From: Bacillota bacterium
GTDB taxonomy: Bacteria > Bacillota > UBA4882 > UBA8346
Assembly (NCBI GenBank): GCA_023426245.1
Contig: JAFABB010000060.1
Location: 4,689 to 68,688, forward strand
Length of the DNA: 64,000 nucleotides
Direction of reading: 5' to 3'
This document shows, piece by piece, positions 1-8,034 of the stretch. The position numbers and the translations under genes were made by a program. Each line of letters starts with the position of its first letter. Position 1 is the first letter of the stretch. Below the pieces are notes generated by a model. That model ran no database searches. It worked only from the letters and a program-made list of their open reading frames with translations, and had not been told where the DNA came from.

Positions 1-167
1 GTTAACTCCGGATCATATTCCACCGTTACCTGGGATTTAGCCAGTGAGGCCTCAACCTTTACAACTCCCTTTATCTTGCGGAGTGCATTCTCGATCTTCA
101 TTTCACAGCTGGGACAGGACATGCCCCGGACTGCAAAAACCTCACTTATCAGCTTCCGTTCCATCAT
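1..167 (-). CDS. HMA (heavy-metal-associated) domain protein, 3' part outside window
   Basis: About 55 N-terminal residues are visible. They carry the heavy-metal-binding motif GMSCPSC near residues 15-21, followed by EMKIENALRKIKGVVKVEAS, the standard HMA fold that binds Cu(I) or a similar soft metal through the two cysteines. Two ATGs in a row (167 and 164) follow an AGGAGG at 178-173; the second has the better spacing. The rest lies left of the window, so it could be a CopZ-like chaperone or the N-terminus of a transporter (P-type ATPase or TauE/SafE-type protein). Its promoter carries the repeat shared with three other genes here, which supports a metal-response role. Confidence 0.85.
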   Translation of the reverse strand, partial: MMERKLISEVFAVRGMSCPSCEMKIENALRKIKGVVKVEASLAKSQVTVEYDPEL

Positions 168-198
168 TACTTCCTCCTAGGAATCTTGAACTGTACTT

Positions 199-231
199 AT
201 TGTACAGAAATGTTGTGAAGATACTATGAAG
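199..231 (-). promoter_or_regulatory. Promoter with 11-bp-phased direct repeat, site 1
   Basis: Read on the minus strand: CTTCATA (231-225), 4 nt, CTTCACA (220-214), 9 nt, TACAAT -10 box (204-199). The same geometry is found at 1133-1165, 16150-16182 and 16243-16275. It fits a tandem response-regulator site in place of a -35 box. A separate short palindrome CTGTAC-N5-GTACAG (191-207) overlaps the -10 box and could be a second operator. Confidence 0.7.
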
Positions 232-237
232 AGATCA

Positions 238-290
238 AAAAAAGGCTGTCCAAAAAATCAATAAGAAATACAATATATTGCTTCATTAGG
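238..290. repeat. Partial copy of dispersed hairpin element
   Basis: One end (GGCTGTCC then the AATAAGAAATACAATATAT core) of the element family seen whole at 14499, 23033, 24519 and 47417. The second end is not found downstream, so this is a remnant. The rest of the gap to 470 shows no gene. Confidence 0.55.
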
Positions 291-469
291 GTTAACTAAA
301 ATATCACGTCTCCCACGAAATGCCCATATCGGGGTGTTCGTCATTCAACCGGCTTTTCGGTCATCCCCCCAGCCGCAAAATGGGGCTATAGATGCAAACA
401 TACGAGGATAAGGGGCAATTAAATCTCATACACCGGAACCGCCGCTCGATAGCCCATCCCATAAATATG

Positions 470-512
470 ATATCATAAACAAAACCTTCCCCGTAATGAA
501 AGGAAGGTTTAA
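470..512 (-). terminator. Intrinsic terminator after DUF2318 gene
   Basis: Perfect 9-bp stem AAACCTTCC / GGAAGGTTT (482-490 with 502-510) with an 11-nt loop, followed on the minus strand by TTTTGTTTATG. It lies about 70 nt past the stop of the leftward DUF2318 gene. Confidence 0.7.
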
Positions 513-582
513 GTAACTAAAATGATAACATGTATCACAAATTCGATTGTTCGGTCGATGGATTGGAATCTTTATTATCTTT

Positions 583-1089
583 TCAATATTTCTTCCAGTT
601 GCCAAACAAGCCTTTGGCTTTGGCGAGCAAAGTCTTGGAGATAGTGATATATTGACCGTCATCGGTCTTTAAATCCGCGGTAATCGGAACTGGGTTACAA
701 CCGTTTTTAACCTTCTCAACCTTATCGATCTGAAAACGGTTGCCACAGTTTTGGCAGACCAGTTCATTGCCTTCCTGAATGTAATAACCACGCCCCGAAT
801 CGAAACATACCTGGCAGGTGTTAAAAGCTGTCCTTACGCTCCCATCGCTAGCTTTCACTGCGACCACTTCCATTTTAACTCCATCCACGGATATGGGGTA
901 AAATTTCGCCTTACCGGTAACCTCTCTTTTCAGTATGCGCAAATCCCCGTTCTTGGTTGTTTCCGCCTGAGTAATGGAGCTTTTCACGATGAGGAAACCC
1001 GCCATTACGACCAACGCTAATCCTATGACCTTCAACCATTTATTTCTCTGAGTAGTTTTCATCAACTTATCATCCGCTTGAACACCCAT
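583..1089 (-). CDS. DUF2318-type Fe-S/metal membrane-anchored protein
   Basis: 168 residues. A single N-terminal membrane anchor or signal segment (about residues 15-36, WLKVIGLALVVMAGFLIVKS) is followed by the DUF2318 core: FNTCQVCFDSGRGYY, then CQNCGNRF, then GCNPVPI. The paired CxxC motifs are expected to bind a metal or cluster outside the membrane. DUF2318 proteins are usually found with iron or copper transport genes. The ATG at 1089 is chosen because GGGAGA lies 7 nt upstream (1102-1097) and the promoter lies inside the longer reading frame that would start at 1191. Its promoter shares the repeat of the HMA gene next door. Confidence 0.85.
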   Translation of the reverse strand: MGVQADDKLMKTTQRNKWLKVIGLALVVMAGFLIVKSSITQAETTKNGDLRILKREVTGKAKFYPISVDGVKMEVVAVKASDGSVRTAFNTCQVCFDSGRGYYIQEGNELVCQNCGNRFQIDKVEKVKNGCNPVPITADLKTDDGQYITISKTLLAKAKGLFGNWKKY

Positions 1090-1132
1090 TAACCATTCTC
1101 CCTTCAGAGTTTTAAAGGCTTTAATATCTCGG

Positions 1133-1165
1133 ATTATATCAATCAGATGTGAAGATTCTATGAAG
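1133..1165 (-). promoter_or_regulatory. Promoter with 11-bp-phased direct repeat, site 2
   Basis: On the minus strand: CTTCATA (1165-1159), GAAT, CTTCACA (1154-1148), 9 nt, TATAAT (1138-1133). The -10 is a perfect consensus and no -35 hexamer is present, as expected for an activated promoter. It drives the DUF2318 gene starting at 1089. Confidence 0.75.
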
Positions 1166-1205
1166 ATTGACAACTGTCCTGAAGGTTCCATGGATTTGAA
1201 GAAAA

Positions 1206-1240
1206 CATGAAAAAACGGCGTTTCATCGAAAACGCCGTTC
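1206..1240 (-). terminator. Intrinsic terminator
   Basis: Strong stem AACGGCGTTT / AAAACGCCGTT (1213-1239) with a T-rich tail on the minus strand (TTTTTTCATGTTTTC). It ends the leftward transcript of the gene at 1324-1617. Confidence 0.75.
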
Positions 1241-1323
1241 TTTGGATCGTTACCTAAATCTCATATCCCTATAATTTATAGTAAGGATTGAATGAAGCTG
1301 ATTTTTTTTATAAATGTCATGGA

Positions 1324-1617
1324 TTACGAAGTCTGAATTTCATCCTCAGCGTATATTTGATGCTTAAAGGGAATGCCAAGTTCCCGGCATTCTTCCTGAC
1401 CCAAAAAGAAGACGGCATCATTTTGGATGCAGGCAATTAAGCCTTCTTTTCTAATGCTATCCAAACGGTCCTGCACTTCATCAGGAATGGCCTCCGTACT
1501 AAAAGCCCCTATAACGGTATCGTTGGCTATTAAGTTTTGAATGAATTCCCAATCCGGAAACTGCTTATCCAGTTTAATAACCTCCCAAACGAGAAAAAAA
1601 TTCGTTGTTTTATTCAA
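1324..1617 (-). CDS. Hypothetical protein, about 80-97 residues
   Basis: Not recognised. The soluble acidic body (from KQFPDWEFIQ through QIYAEDE) shows no membrane segment and no metal motif. The frame opens with TTG at 1617, but the only good ribosome site, GGGAGG, lies further in and would suit a start near the codons ATT or CTG just before the residues DKQFPDW. A terminator follows directly, so it is probably a single-gene unit. Confidence 0.6.
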   Translation of the reverse strand: MNKTTNFFLVWEVIKLDKQFPDWEFIQNLIANDTVIGAFSTEAIPDEVQDRLDSIRKEGLIACIQNDAVFFLGQEECRELGIPFKHQIYAEDEIQTS

Positions 1618-1835
1618 GAATCCTTCTTTACAAACCTCAATATACGTTAAAAATATAAAAAATATAAACCATCTGTTATTGGCTTTTTATCTGTCGCTAT
1701 GTCTCCCATTATAGAAATATGATGATATTTTGTCCAAAATAATTAGCTCATGGAAGCCTCATATGGTAGAATGATTTATAAACAATTACTATCGAAGCAT
1801 GAAATTCCGAATAATTCCCGAAAGGATGAATTTTG

Positions 1836-1973
1836 GTGATTTTTATTGTAGGCATTGGCGCGATTTTAGTCTTAATCGGCAATAACACGAAGACAAGGTA
1901 CAGCAAGGCAATTCTTATTTCAGGTTTAATTATAACCCCGATTGGCATTGCCTTGATGTTTATTTTCCGTTAA
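1836..1973 (+). CDS. Small hydrophobic membrane protein (45 residues)
   Basis: GTG start (TTG one codon earlier also possible) after GAAAGG. The product is almost all membrane: two hydrophobic segments (FIVGIGAILVLIG and ILISGLIITPIGIALMFIF) joined by the polar turn NNTKTRYSK, ending FR. The layout is typical of small two-helix membrane proteins of unknown role. A TAGAAT -10-like box lies upstream near 1775. It was found by reading the frame directly and nothing else confirms it. Confidence 0.5.
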   Translation: MIFIVGIGAILVLIGNNTKTRYSKAILISGLIITPIGIALMFIFR

Positions 1974-2035
1974 CGTCTTTATGTTGTTATAACCACTTTT
2001 TTGTTTTATAAAACGCGACCGGAATATCAATTCAT

Positions 2036-3328
2036 TCACGACCTGCATATCTTGGCAATCCGTTTTGCTAAGGCCATGGTTGTTAAAATCGGAGGCATTC
2101 CGAAAGGTCCGGGCAGAAGAGTGGTATCGGCAATATAGAGGTTGGACGGTAATGCCGAGTGATGAAAGCTTTCCTTTTCCGCTGCAGTCAAGGGGAACAT
2201 CCCGCCCGGATGGCCGGAATTCAAGGTTCCCAGAAAAATACGTTCCTGAGGTACGCCTAACTGCCTAAAAATTTCGGTGCAAAGCGCCACTCCTTCCGTC
2301 AGTCTTTCTTTATCCACGACATTCAGTTCTTTCATGACCCGTTTGCCGGAGGAGCTTCCGGCAACAGAATCCGCCAGTTTAATCATGATCCCCAGGATAT
2401 TTCGCCCCGGTTTGCGCCACTTTTTATTAAAGAAAAAACTTAAATGATCAAAATACGGAGCGATAAAATAATTTTCCTGAAAAGCGGCAAAAGGCATCGA
2501 GAATTCTAAATTTTGAAGGGCATTTTCCCATTCAGCCGCCACACAGAGCACCGGATCAACAAAAAGTCCGGATTTACATGCAACTCCTGAGTTTTGTAAA
2601 ATCAGAGGAGTTCCAAGGCCCCCGGCGGACAGCACTACAAGATCCGCAGGGTAAAAAGATTTCTGCCGCACATGGGCGATACCTTTGCTGGCTATCACCC
2701 CTGTAACCCTATCTCTTTCAATGACGACCCGGTCTACCCGGCAGTTTGTTACCAGGCTGGCACCCTCATTCAAGGCTGAATGCAGGAATTGCCGGGCATC
2801 CCACTTGGCGTTATATTTGCACCCCAAAACACATAAACCACAGTTGACGCATTTCCCGGGATCAATAAATTTGGGGAGAGCCTCGGGATGCAATCCCATC
2901 CGCTCACAGATGGAATAAAGTTCCCGGGTGAGTGGACGCCAATTTTGCCGGTGAGACGGATAAATCGGAACTTCCTCGGCCAGTTCTTTAAACTCCGCTC
3001 CCAGATCAATCCCGAGCCGCTTTAAATTATTATCGGCCCTGACGGCATTTCCGGCCGAAAGAGTCGTAGTCCCCCCAGTGCCCTTTCCGGATACAATCAG
3101 CAGACCCGAGGATGACCGGGCGACGACCATTTTGGGGAATGCCAATTGAATGAGTCGTTCATCGAAAAAAATTCCGGTTCTCCGGACTGGGCTGAGCAGA
3201 CCCATTGGATAGGAAAAAGCTTGAAATTGGGAACCTTGCTCCAGAACGGTCACCTCAAAAACGCCCTGAAGTTCCTTGGCCATGACTGCCCCACCAGCTC
3301 CGCTACCAACAATGATTGCACGTTTCAT
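2036..3328 (-). CDS. GMC-type FAD-dependent oxidoreductase
   Basis: 430 residues. The N-terminal FAD-binding Rossmann motif is IIVGSGAGGAVMAKEL, and the C-terminus has the GMC-family end with GHPGGMFPLT and DTTLLPGPFGMPPILTTMAL. A cysteine cluster CVNCGLCVLGCKYNAK near the middle resembles a small ferredoxin-like site seen in anaerobe members of this family. The ATG at 3328 follows a GAGGAG site; the longer frame to 3415 lies inside the upstream gene. Members oxidise alcohols, including long-chain alcohols and sterols. It is the last gene of a four-gene leftward operon with an acyl-CoA reductase/ligase, so a long-chain alcohol or aldehyde substrate is likely but inferred. Confidence 0.85.
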   Translation of the reverse strand: MKRAIIVGSGAGGAVMAKELQGVFEVTVLEQGSQFQAFSYPMGLLSPVRRTGIFFDERLIQLAFPKMVVARSSSGLLIVSGKGTGGTTTLSAGNAVRADNNLKRLGIDLGAEFKELAEEVPIYPSHRQNWRPLTRELYSICERMGLHPEALPKFIDPGKCVNCGLCVLGCKYNAKWDARQFLHSALNEGASLVTNCRVDRVVIERDRVTGVIASKGIAHVRQKSFYPADLVVLSAGGLGTPLILQNSGVACKSGLFVDPVLCVAAEWENALQNLEFSMPFAAFQENYFIAPYFDHLSFFFNKKWRKPGRNILGIMIKLADSVAGSSSGKRVMKELNVVDKERLTEGVALCTEIFRQLGVPQERIFLGTLNSGHPGGMFPLTAAEKESFHHSALPSNLYIADTTLLPGPFGMPPILTTMALAKRIAKICRS

Positions 3329-3332
3329 CGTC

Positions 3333-3905
3333 TTACTCCTCCCCGTGTTCATTTCCCAAATTTCCCCGCCAATAAGCCCGGCAAAAATCAAACCCATCCG
3401 TAATCCTCTCACCAAATTCCAACCGTTCCCCTCCAGACAGTCCCGCGGCTAATCCTTGGTCCAAGGCCCCCATCACTTGACAAACTTCACTGGAATAATA
3501 ACGGCTGAAAAAACATTGGGAAATAATAATCTCATCCGTCTGCGGGTCTTTCCGTATTTTGATTTTTAATATCCGATATAAAAAGCGCATCAATCTTATT
3601 ACATCCCCGTGGCCGGACAAACCGAACCTGTTCCGCAATATTTGCCCATCTTGGAACGCGTTCCGATAAAGCCGGAATTTCAAATCAGAGCAATCCAGGT
3701 TCCGTGAAAGCCGTTCCCGAATCGCATTTTCAGTAAAATAAGCATAATGGTTCAACAGTTCATCAGCAGACAACCCTTTCAATTTAGGAACGGGGCATTG
3801 GAAAGAAACGGCGCTGACAGTTATTAACCGGCTCAAAATTTCCCGTTTAATAAATTCAGGAGTATATCGCTCCAGGGGAATAAGTATCCATTTCCAAAAC
3901 AGCAT
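3333..3905 (-). CDS. Conserved hypothetical protein in lipid-like operon
   Basis: 190 residues, unrecognised. The first residues are hydrophobic (MLFWKWILIPLERY). The C-terminal half carries a possible ligand-pocket pattern: SQCFFSRYYSSEVCQVMGAL, then GLSGG, then ERITDGFDFCRAYW. Three spaced cysteines and an aromatic tail recall the layout of ATC-hydrolase-like or V4R-like small-molecule domains, but no family is claimed. It sits 12 nt after the acyl-CoA ligase gene and 4 nt before the GMC oxidoreductase gene, so translation of all three is probably coupled and their roles linked. Confidence 0.8.
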   Translation of the reverse strand: MLFWKWILIPLERYTPEFIKREILSRLITVSAVSFQCPVPKLKGLSADELLNHYAYFTENAIRERLSRNLDCSDLKFRLYRNAFQDGQILRNRFGLSGHGDVIRLMRFLYRILKIKIRKDPQTDEIIISQCFFSRYYSSEVCQVMGALDQGLAAGLSGGERLEFGERITDGFDFCRAYWRGNLGNEHGEE

Positions 3906-3917
3906 TTTTACCGTCCT

Positions 3918-6707
3918 TTAGTCAATTTGGCCGAACCAAACACCATCCAGCCTTCCGATAATCGTTTTTTCTCCAACATATAAGGCCTCAATAATACCGG
4001 CATATTTTACGGATATCTCGGTTCGTTTCATTTTTAAATTGGCGGTGAGTTCACCTGTGGGAATCGAAAGGGAATCGGTCAATACGGCCCATTTTTTTAT
4101 CTGTTCCGGTCGGGAAAGCTGTCTGTTGGCTTTTTTAACGCCGTTTTCGACTGCGGCTATCACTTCCGGGGTTTGGCCTCTCGTAATCCAAAAAAGCGCT
4201 ACACAATAGGGTTTATTGTCGCCAAAAACCATGATATGGTTAATTCCCGTGATTGCACCAAGGAACAATTCAACCTTGGCCGGATTGATATTTTTCCCGT
4301 AGGCATCAATAAGCACTTCTTTTTTTCTACCTTGGAGCACCAGGTATTGATCTTTTGTCAATGAACCCAAGTCCCCGGTATGGAGCCAACCATCTGCCAA
4401 CGGCGAATCGCCGGCATTTTGAAAGTATCCCTGCATCACCTGGGGGCCTTTGACCAAAACCTCGCCATCCGGTGCAATTTGGATTTGGGTATCCGGCAGC
4501 GGTTGACCTACGGTATCCATGCGATTGGCTTGAAAACGATTTAAAGTAATCAAGGGAGCTTCAGTTAAACCGTAAGCGTTGTGAATTTCAATTCCAAGCT
4601 CTCGGAACCCCTGTAAAAGATGGATGCCTACCGGTGCGGAACCCACAATTAATTGGGCGCAACGGCTCAAACCCGCCCCATCGCGGACTGCCTTTCGCAA
4701 TAAACTTCTTAATAACCGTTTCCAAAAACCGTCATGGCATTTCAGATAGATACGGCCTAAAAAACTTTCAGCCGCTTTCTGCCAGACTTTCTCATAAAAC
4801 CTTGGCACGGAGAAGAAAACCGTTGGACGAATCTTCGGCGCTACCCTTTGTAGCTGGTGGAAATCTTCCAAATAATAAATATCCAAAGGCGCCGGAGCAT
4901 AGTAAAGGGCATAACCGGCCAGAATTCCTTCCACCACGTGATTCATAGGCAGGAACGATAAATAAAATATCTTCCGGGTGCGGGCTTTCCACGGCGGCAT
5001 TGAGGCCAGGGACTCAGCCATCCAGCGAAGCTGGGCATGAGTAAAAAGCGCCCCTTTCGGGCGACCGGTGGTTCCAGAGGTGTAGCGCAGTGTGGCGGGT
5101 GCATCAAAATTTATTGGCGCTATCTGGAAGAGATCGCAACCGGATCCGAGAGTTAAGAATCTCTGCCAGTCAATGAAGCTCTCCGGTAAATTTATGGGCA
5201 GGGTCTGACGGCAAAAAGAGACCACCGGCATTTTCATATCATCAGCCGCTAATTGTTGCAGTATCTCAGGAACTCCGACAAACAAAATCCGAGTCCCGCA
5301 GTCACGGAGAATCTCTAACAATTCCCCGGCTGGACTGGTGTAATATAAAGGCACACTCACACCACCGCTTAGACCAATTGCGATATCAATTACCATATAA
5401 CGGGTGCAGTTAAATCCCACCATAGCTACACGCTCTCCGGGCTTTATGCCTAAATGCGCCAAAGATGAAACAACCATTTCGATCTGGCGGCGGATTTCCT
5501 TTGTGCTCCTGGGATTGACTTTTCCGGAAATAATGTCGTAGTATTTCACCCGCCGGCTTTGCCGGGTAAGCCTAAAGAATGCCTGCTCATGAACTGTCCG
5601 CTCCGAATGGTGCATAAAACCTTTAGAGATTGCATATTCAAGAAGTTGAGGAAAAAAGCTGCGCCAATCATCCTGATAAACGCCAAATAAACGATCGAGA
5701 TTATCCCGCCTGTAAACCCGGTTTTCCTCAAAATAAGAGGCTAAAGAAAGCAATGACCGGATCGGGCTTCTTGCAGCAAGAAAATGTCGCACCCATTTAA
5801 AATAAAATACCGGAATCGGAACGAAAACCGGCGCCGGGAGTTGCAACTGAAGTCTTTCAAGGGCCCACTTACGGGAAAATTGTATGAATTCACGAACCGA
5901 AGGAAGCGATTGGGCCGGTAAGGTCAAGTGAAAATTCAATCCTGTTGCTTTTGGATCAAAGGTCAATTTAACAATCGCCTCAGCCACGTAATCGCAAGGG
6001 ATCAGATTGATTTTCATATTCGCGTTGACCGGAAAATATTTAATCTTTCCGGTCAAATAAAGTCTAAGTGGAAAATAAACCGTATTAAAAGTCTTAATGG
6101 CGCCGCTTTGCGAGTCGCCAACGACCATTCCGGGACGGAAAACAGTGATAGGAAGGTCTTTCTTCGCTTGCCGGATTATGGACTCGGCTTCGAATTTCGT
6201 CAACTCGTAAGGATTGGCAAATCCGTGCTTCCCGGTTAGATCCGTTTCAGAAACCACGCCTCTCCTTCTCCCGGCTACATAAGCGGTGGAAACATGAGAA
6301 AAGCGAAGCAGCTCATGAAGCCGCTGAATGGTACCGGCAAGTTTCAACAGGTTTTGAACGCTTTTGACATTAGTCTGACGGAGCGTGTCTAACGGTTCAT
6401 TAATCCGTATGTCGGCGGCGAGATGAATGATATGACTGACTGTTTCCGTTAATTCTCGGTATTCGATATCACTCAATCCCAATTGGGGTTTGGTAATATC
6501 GCCATTTACAATGCGAATCCGGCCGCCAATCGCTTTAATTAACTCCGGCCAATCCCACCAAACCCGTTCCAGTCGTAGTTTAGCAGCAGTCAAATTATTG
6601 CTGCGAATCAGAACAATCACTGGTTGACCGGTTTGGTCCAAAATTCGCCGTACAACTTGGGTTCCTAAAAAACCGGTCGCTCCGGTAATCAAGATCGCGC
6701 GATTCAT
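3918..6707 (-). CDS. Thioester reductase - acyl-CoA synthetase fusion
   Basis: 929 residues. Residues 1-350 are an NAD(P)-binding thioester-reductase/male-sterility SDR domain: GATGFLG at 8-14, active-site YELTK near 166, FRPGMVVGD near 195. Residues from about 370 on are an AMP-forming ligase: YTSGTTGRPKG near 541, YGLTEAP near 712, GWLHTGDLG near 774, and GKNIN with the catalytic lysine near 802. It should activate a fatty acid and reduce an acyl thioester to aldehyde or alcohol. The order is the reverse of carboxylic-acid reductases (A-T-R), and no phosphopantetheine carrier domain is seen between the parts. It overlaps the upstream gene by ATGA. Confidence 0.9.
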   Translation of the reverse strand: MNRAILITGATGFLGTQVVRRILDQTGQPVIVLIRSNNLTAAKLRLERVWWDWPELIKAIGGRIRIVNGDITKPQLGLSDIEYRELTETVSHIIHLAADIRINEPLDTLRQTNVKSVQNLLKLAGTIQRLHELLRFSHVSTAYVAGRRRGVVSETDLTGKHGFANPYELTKFEAESIIRQAKKDLPITVFRPGMVVGDSQSGAIKTFNTVYFPLRLYLTGKIKYFPVNANMKINLIPCDYVAEAIVKLTFDPKATGLNFHLTLPAQSLPSVREFIQFSRKWALERLQLQLPAPVFVPIPVFYFKWVRHFLAARSPIRSLLSLASYFEENRVYRRDNLDRLFGVYQDDWRSFFPQLLEYAISKGFMHHSERTVHEQAFFRLTRQSRRVKYYDIISGKVNPRSTKEIRRQIEMVVSSLAHLGIKPGERVAMVGFNCTRYMVIDIAIGLSGGVSVPLYYTSPAGELLEILRDCGTRILFVGVPEILQQLAADDMKMPVVSFCRQTLPINLPESFIDWQRFLTLGSGCDLFQIAPINFDAPATLRYTSGTTGRPKGALFTHAQLRWMAESLASMPPWKARTRKIFYLSFLPMNHVVEGILAGYALYYAPAPLDIYYLEDFHQLQRVAPKIRPTVFFSVPRFYEKVWQKAAESFLGRIYLKCHDGFWKRLLRSLLRKAVRDGAGLSRCAQLIVGSAPVGIHLLQGFRELGIEIHNAYGLTEAPLITLNRFQANRMDTVGQPLPDTQIQIAPDGEVLVKGPQVMQGYFQNAGDSPLADGWLHTGDLGSLTKDQYLVLQGRKKEVLIDAYGKNINPAKVELFLGAITGINHIMVFGDNKPYCVALFWITRGQTPEVIAAVENGVKKANRQLSRPEQIKKWAVLTDSLSIPTGELTANLKMKRTEISVKYAGIIEALYVGEKTIIGRLDGVWFGQID

Positions 6708-7951
6708 TGTTTCACCCTATGTCCCAACATTTGCCCAAGCAATTCCGGATTTTGCCTGGCCCGCATCTGATGGATTCGGTAATTTTTACGTAGCAGTTCC
6801 TGCTGGTTAACTGGATTTTGCAATAAATTCGCAACGCGCTGCTCCAATACTTGAAAAAGGCTGGGAGCAGAATACTCCAAATAATATTCCCCATCAATTT
6901 CAAAATCACGGTAAAGGTCCTTTAATCGTTGGTCATGGCTTATCGCTATCTGGGGCACTGCGGCAGCTGAGGAAAGCACTCCGGCGTGATAGCGGGAAGT
7001 GATTAGCAACTCTAAACTGCGCAGTAAATCCGTCATTTGGGAAGCATTATACTCTCTGGCTGAAAGAATCCTAACTTTATTAGAATAAACCATCAATGAC
7101 TGTATTTTCCGGGCAAACCCTTCATCCAGCTGTTCCATGCAAATGAGCGCAAAAGCCCGGCCGTATTTTTCAATCATCCGGTCACCGAAATCAGCGTAAT
7201 TCTTGGCCAGAATTTCGCGATCACGGCGCCGCCCCCGGGAATCAGAATAATAATAAGGCCAACGGTAACGGTTTTTATTTCGCCCCCAGACCCGAAACAC
7301 CACCGGCCAAAGATAAAAGTCAACCGCTGCCAGACCAATGACTCCATCGGTTGCCTCTGTCCATAACTGTTTTAATAAATGGCGATCAACGGGTTCCGGG
7401 TGAAAATTAAAGGCCGGATCGGCAGTTACTTTAATCGGAGTGCTTATTTGCCAAAATTTAAGCCGGTCGGCAGCAGCCTGGGTCCGGGCAATAATCAAAT
7501 CGGTTTTTCCCGCTTCCAGCTGCACCAGCTTCCGGTTCATCGCCGATAAGCTTCCGGCATCCGCAGCATAAGCCACTATAACTTTCCCCAACTTGTGGGC
7601 ACAGTGAGTCACCCATAACCAAGCCCATAGTAAATAGGAGCTCCAGCCATCCATATAGCAACTCCCTTCCACCAATAAGATCAGATCATGAACCCGCACC
7701 ATCCGGTAAAAGGCCAAAAAATTAACAGGGGGGTAGGTGACGATTTTTAGTCCAGGTTCTTCTTTTATGTAACGACAAAGATTTTCTTTGCAGAGTGTGG
7801 GTATCGTAATTTCAACTTCGGTACCGAAAATCATCCGAACCTCTTTAATAATCGTTAATAATCGTGCTTCCGAACCTGTATTGTTGGCTCCATTGTAACC
7901 AACAAGAAGTACCTTACGGATATTCCCATAGGTAGCCTTTTTAAATACCAT
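6704..7951 (-). CDS. Polysaccharide pyruvyl transferase family protein
   Basis: 415 residues. The start LLVGYNGANNTGSEA and the late motif LLITSRYHAGVLSSAAAVP are the hallmarks of PF04230 (CsaB/WcaK type), enzymes that add pyruvate ketals to cell-surface sugars or lipid-linked glycans. The middle is Trp/Tyr-rich and positively charged (RVWGRNKNRYRWPYYY), suggesting membrane association. It is the first gene of the leftward operon and overlaps the acyl-CoA ligase gene by 4 nt, which hints that the operon makes or decorates a surface lipid. Start chosen at the first ATG; the ribosome site (AAGGGA) is weak. Confidence 0.85.
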   Translation of the reverse strand: MVFKKATYGNIRKVLLVGYNGANNTGSEARLLTIIKEVRMIFGTEVEITIPTLCKENLCRYIKEEPGLKIVTYPPVNFLAFYRMVRVHDLILLVEGSCYMDGWSSYLLWAWLWVTHCAHKLGKVIVAYAADAGSLSAMNRKLVQLEAGKTDLIIARTQAAADRLKFWQISTPIKVTADPAFNFHPEPVDRHLLKQLWTEATDGVIGLAAVDFYLWPVVFRVWGRNKNRYRWPYYYSDSRGRRRDREILAKNYADFGDRMIEKYGRAFALICMEQLDEGFARKIQSLMVYSNKVRILSAREYNASQMTDLLRSLELLITSRYHAGVLSSAAAVPQIAISHDQRLKDLYRDFEIDGEYYLEYSAPSLFQVLEQRVANLLQNPVNQQELLRKNYRIHQMRARQNPELLGQMLGHRVKQ

Positions 7952-7978
7952 CTTTAGATTATCCCTTTTATTAAATAT

Positions 7979-8034
7979 CCTGATTTCCCAAACTCAACCA
8001 CCATCGGCTGAAGCCGGTGGTTGGGACAATCAGG
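7979..8034 (-). terminator. Long hairpin between aldehyde dehydrogenase and pyruvyl transferase genes
   Basis: A 56-nt imperfect inverted repeat: outer arms CCTGATT / AATCAGG, inner arms ACCACC / GGTGGT around GGCT-GA-AGCC. It abuts the stop codon of the leftward dehydrogenase gene. There is no clear T-tract, so it may be an RNA-processing or attenuation hairpin instead of a simple terminator. Confidence 0.5.

Noticed and set aside
1748..1948. 66-residue hydrophobic frame on the minus strand
   Set aside because: Antisense of the small plus-strand membrane gene at 1836; no ribosome site on the minus strand.
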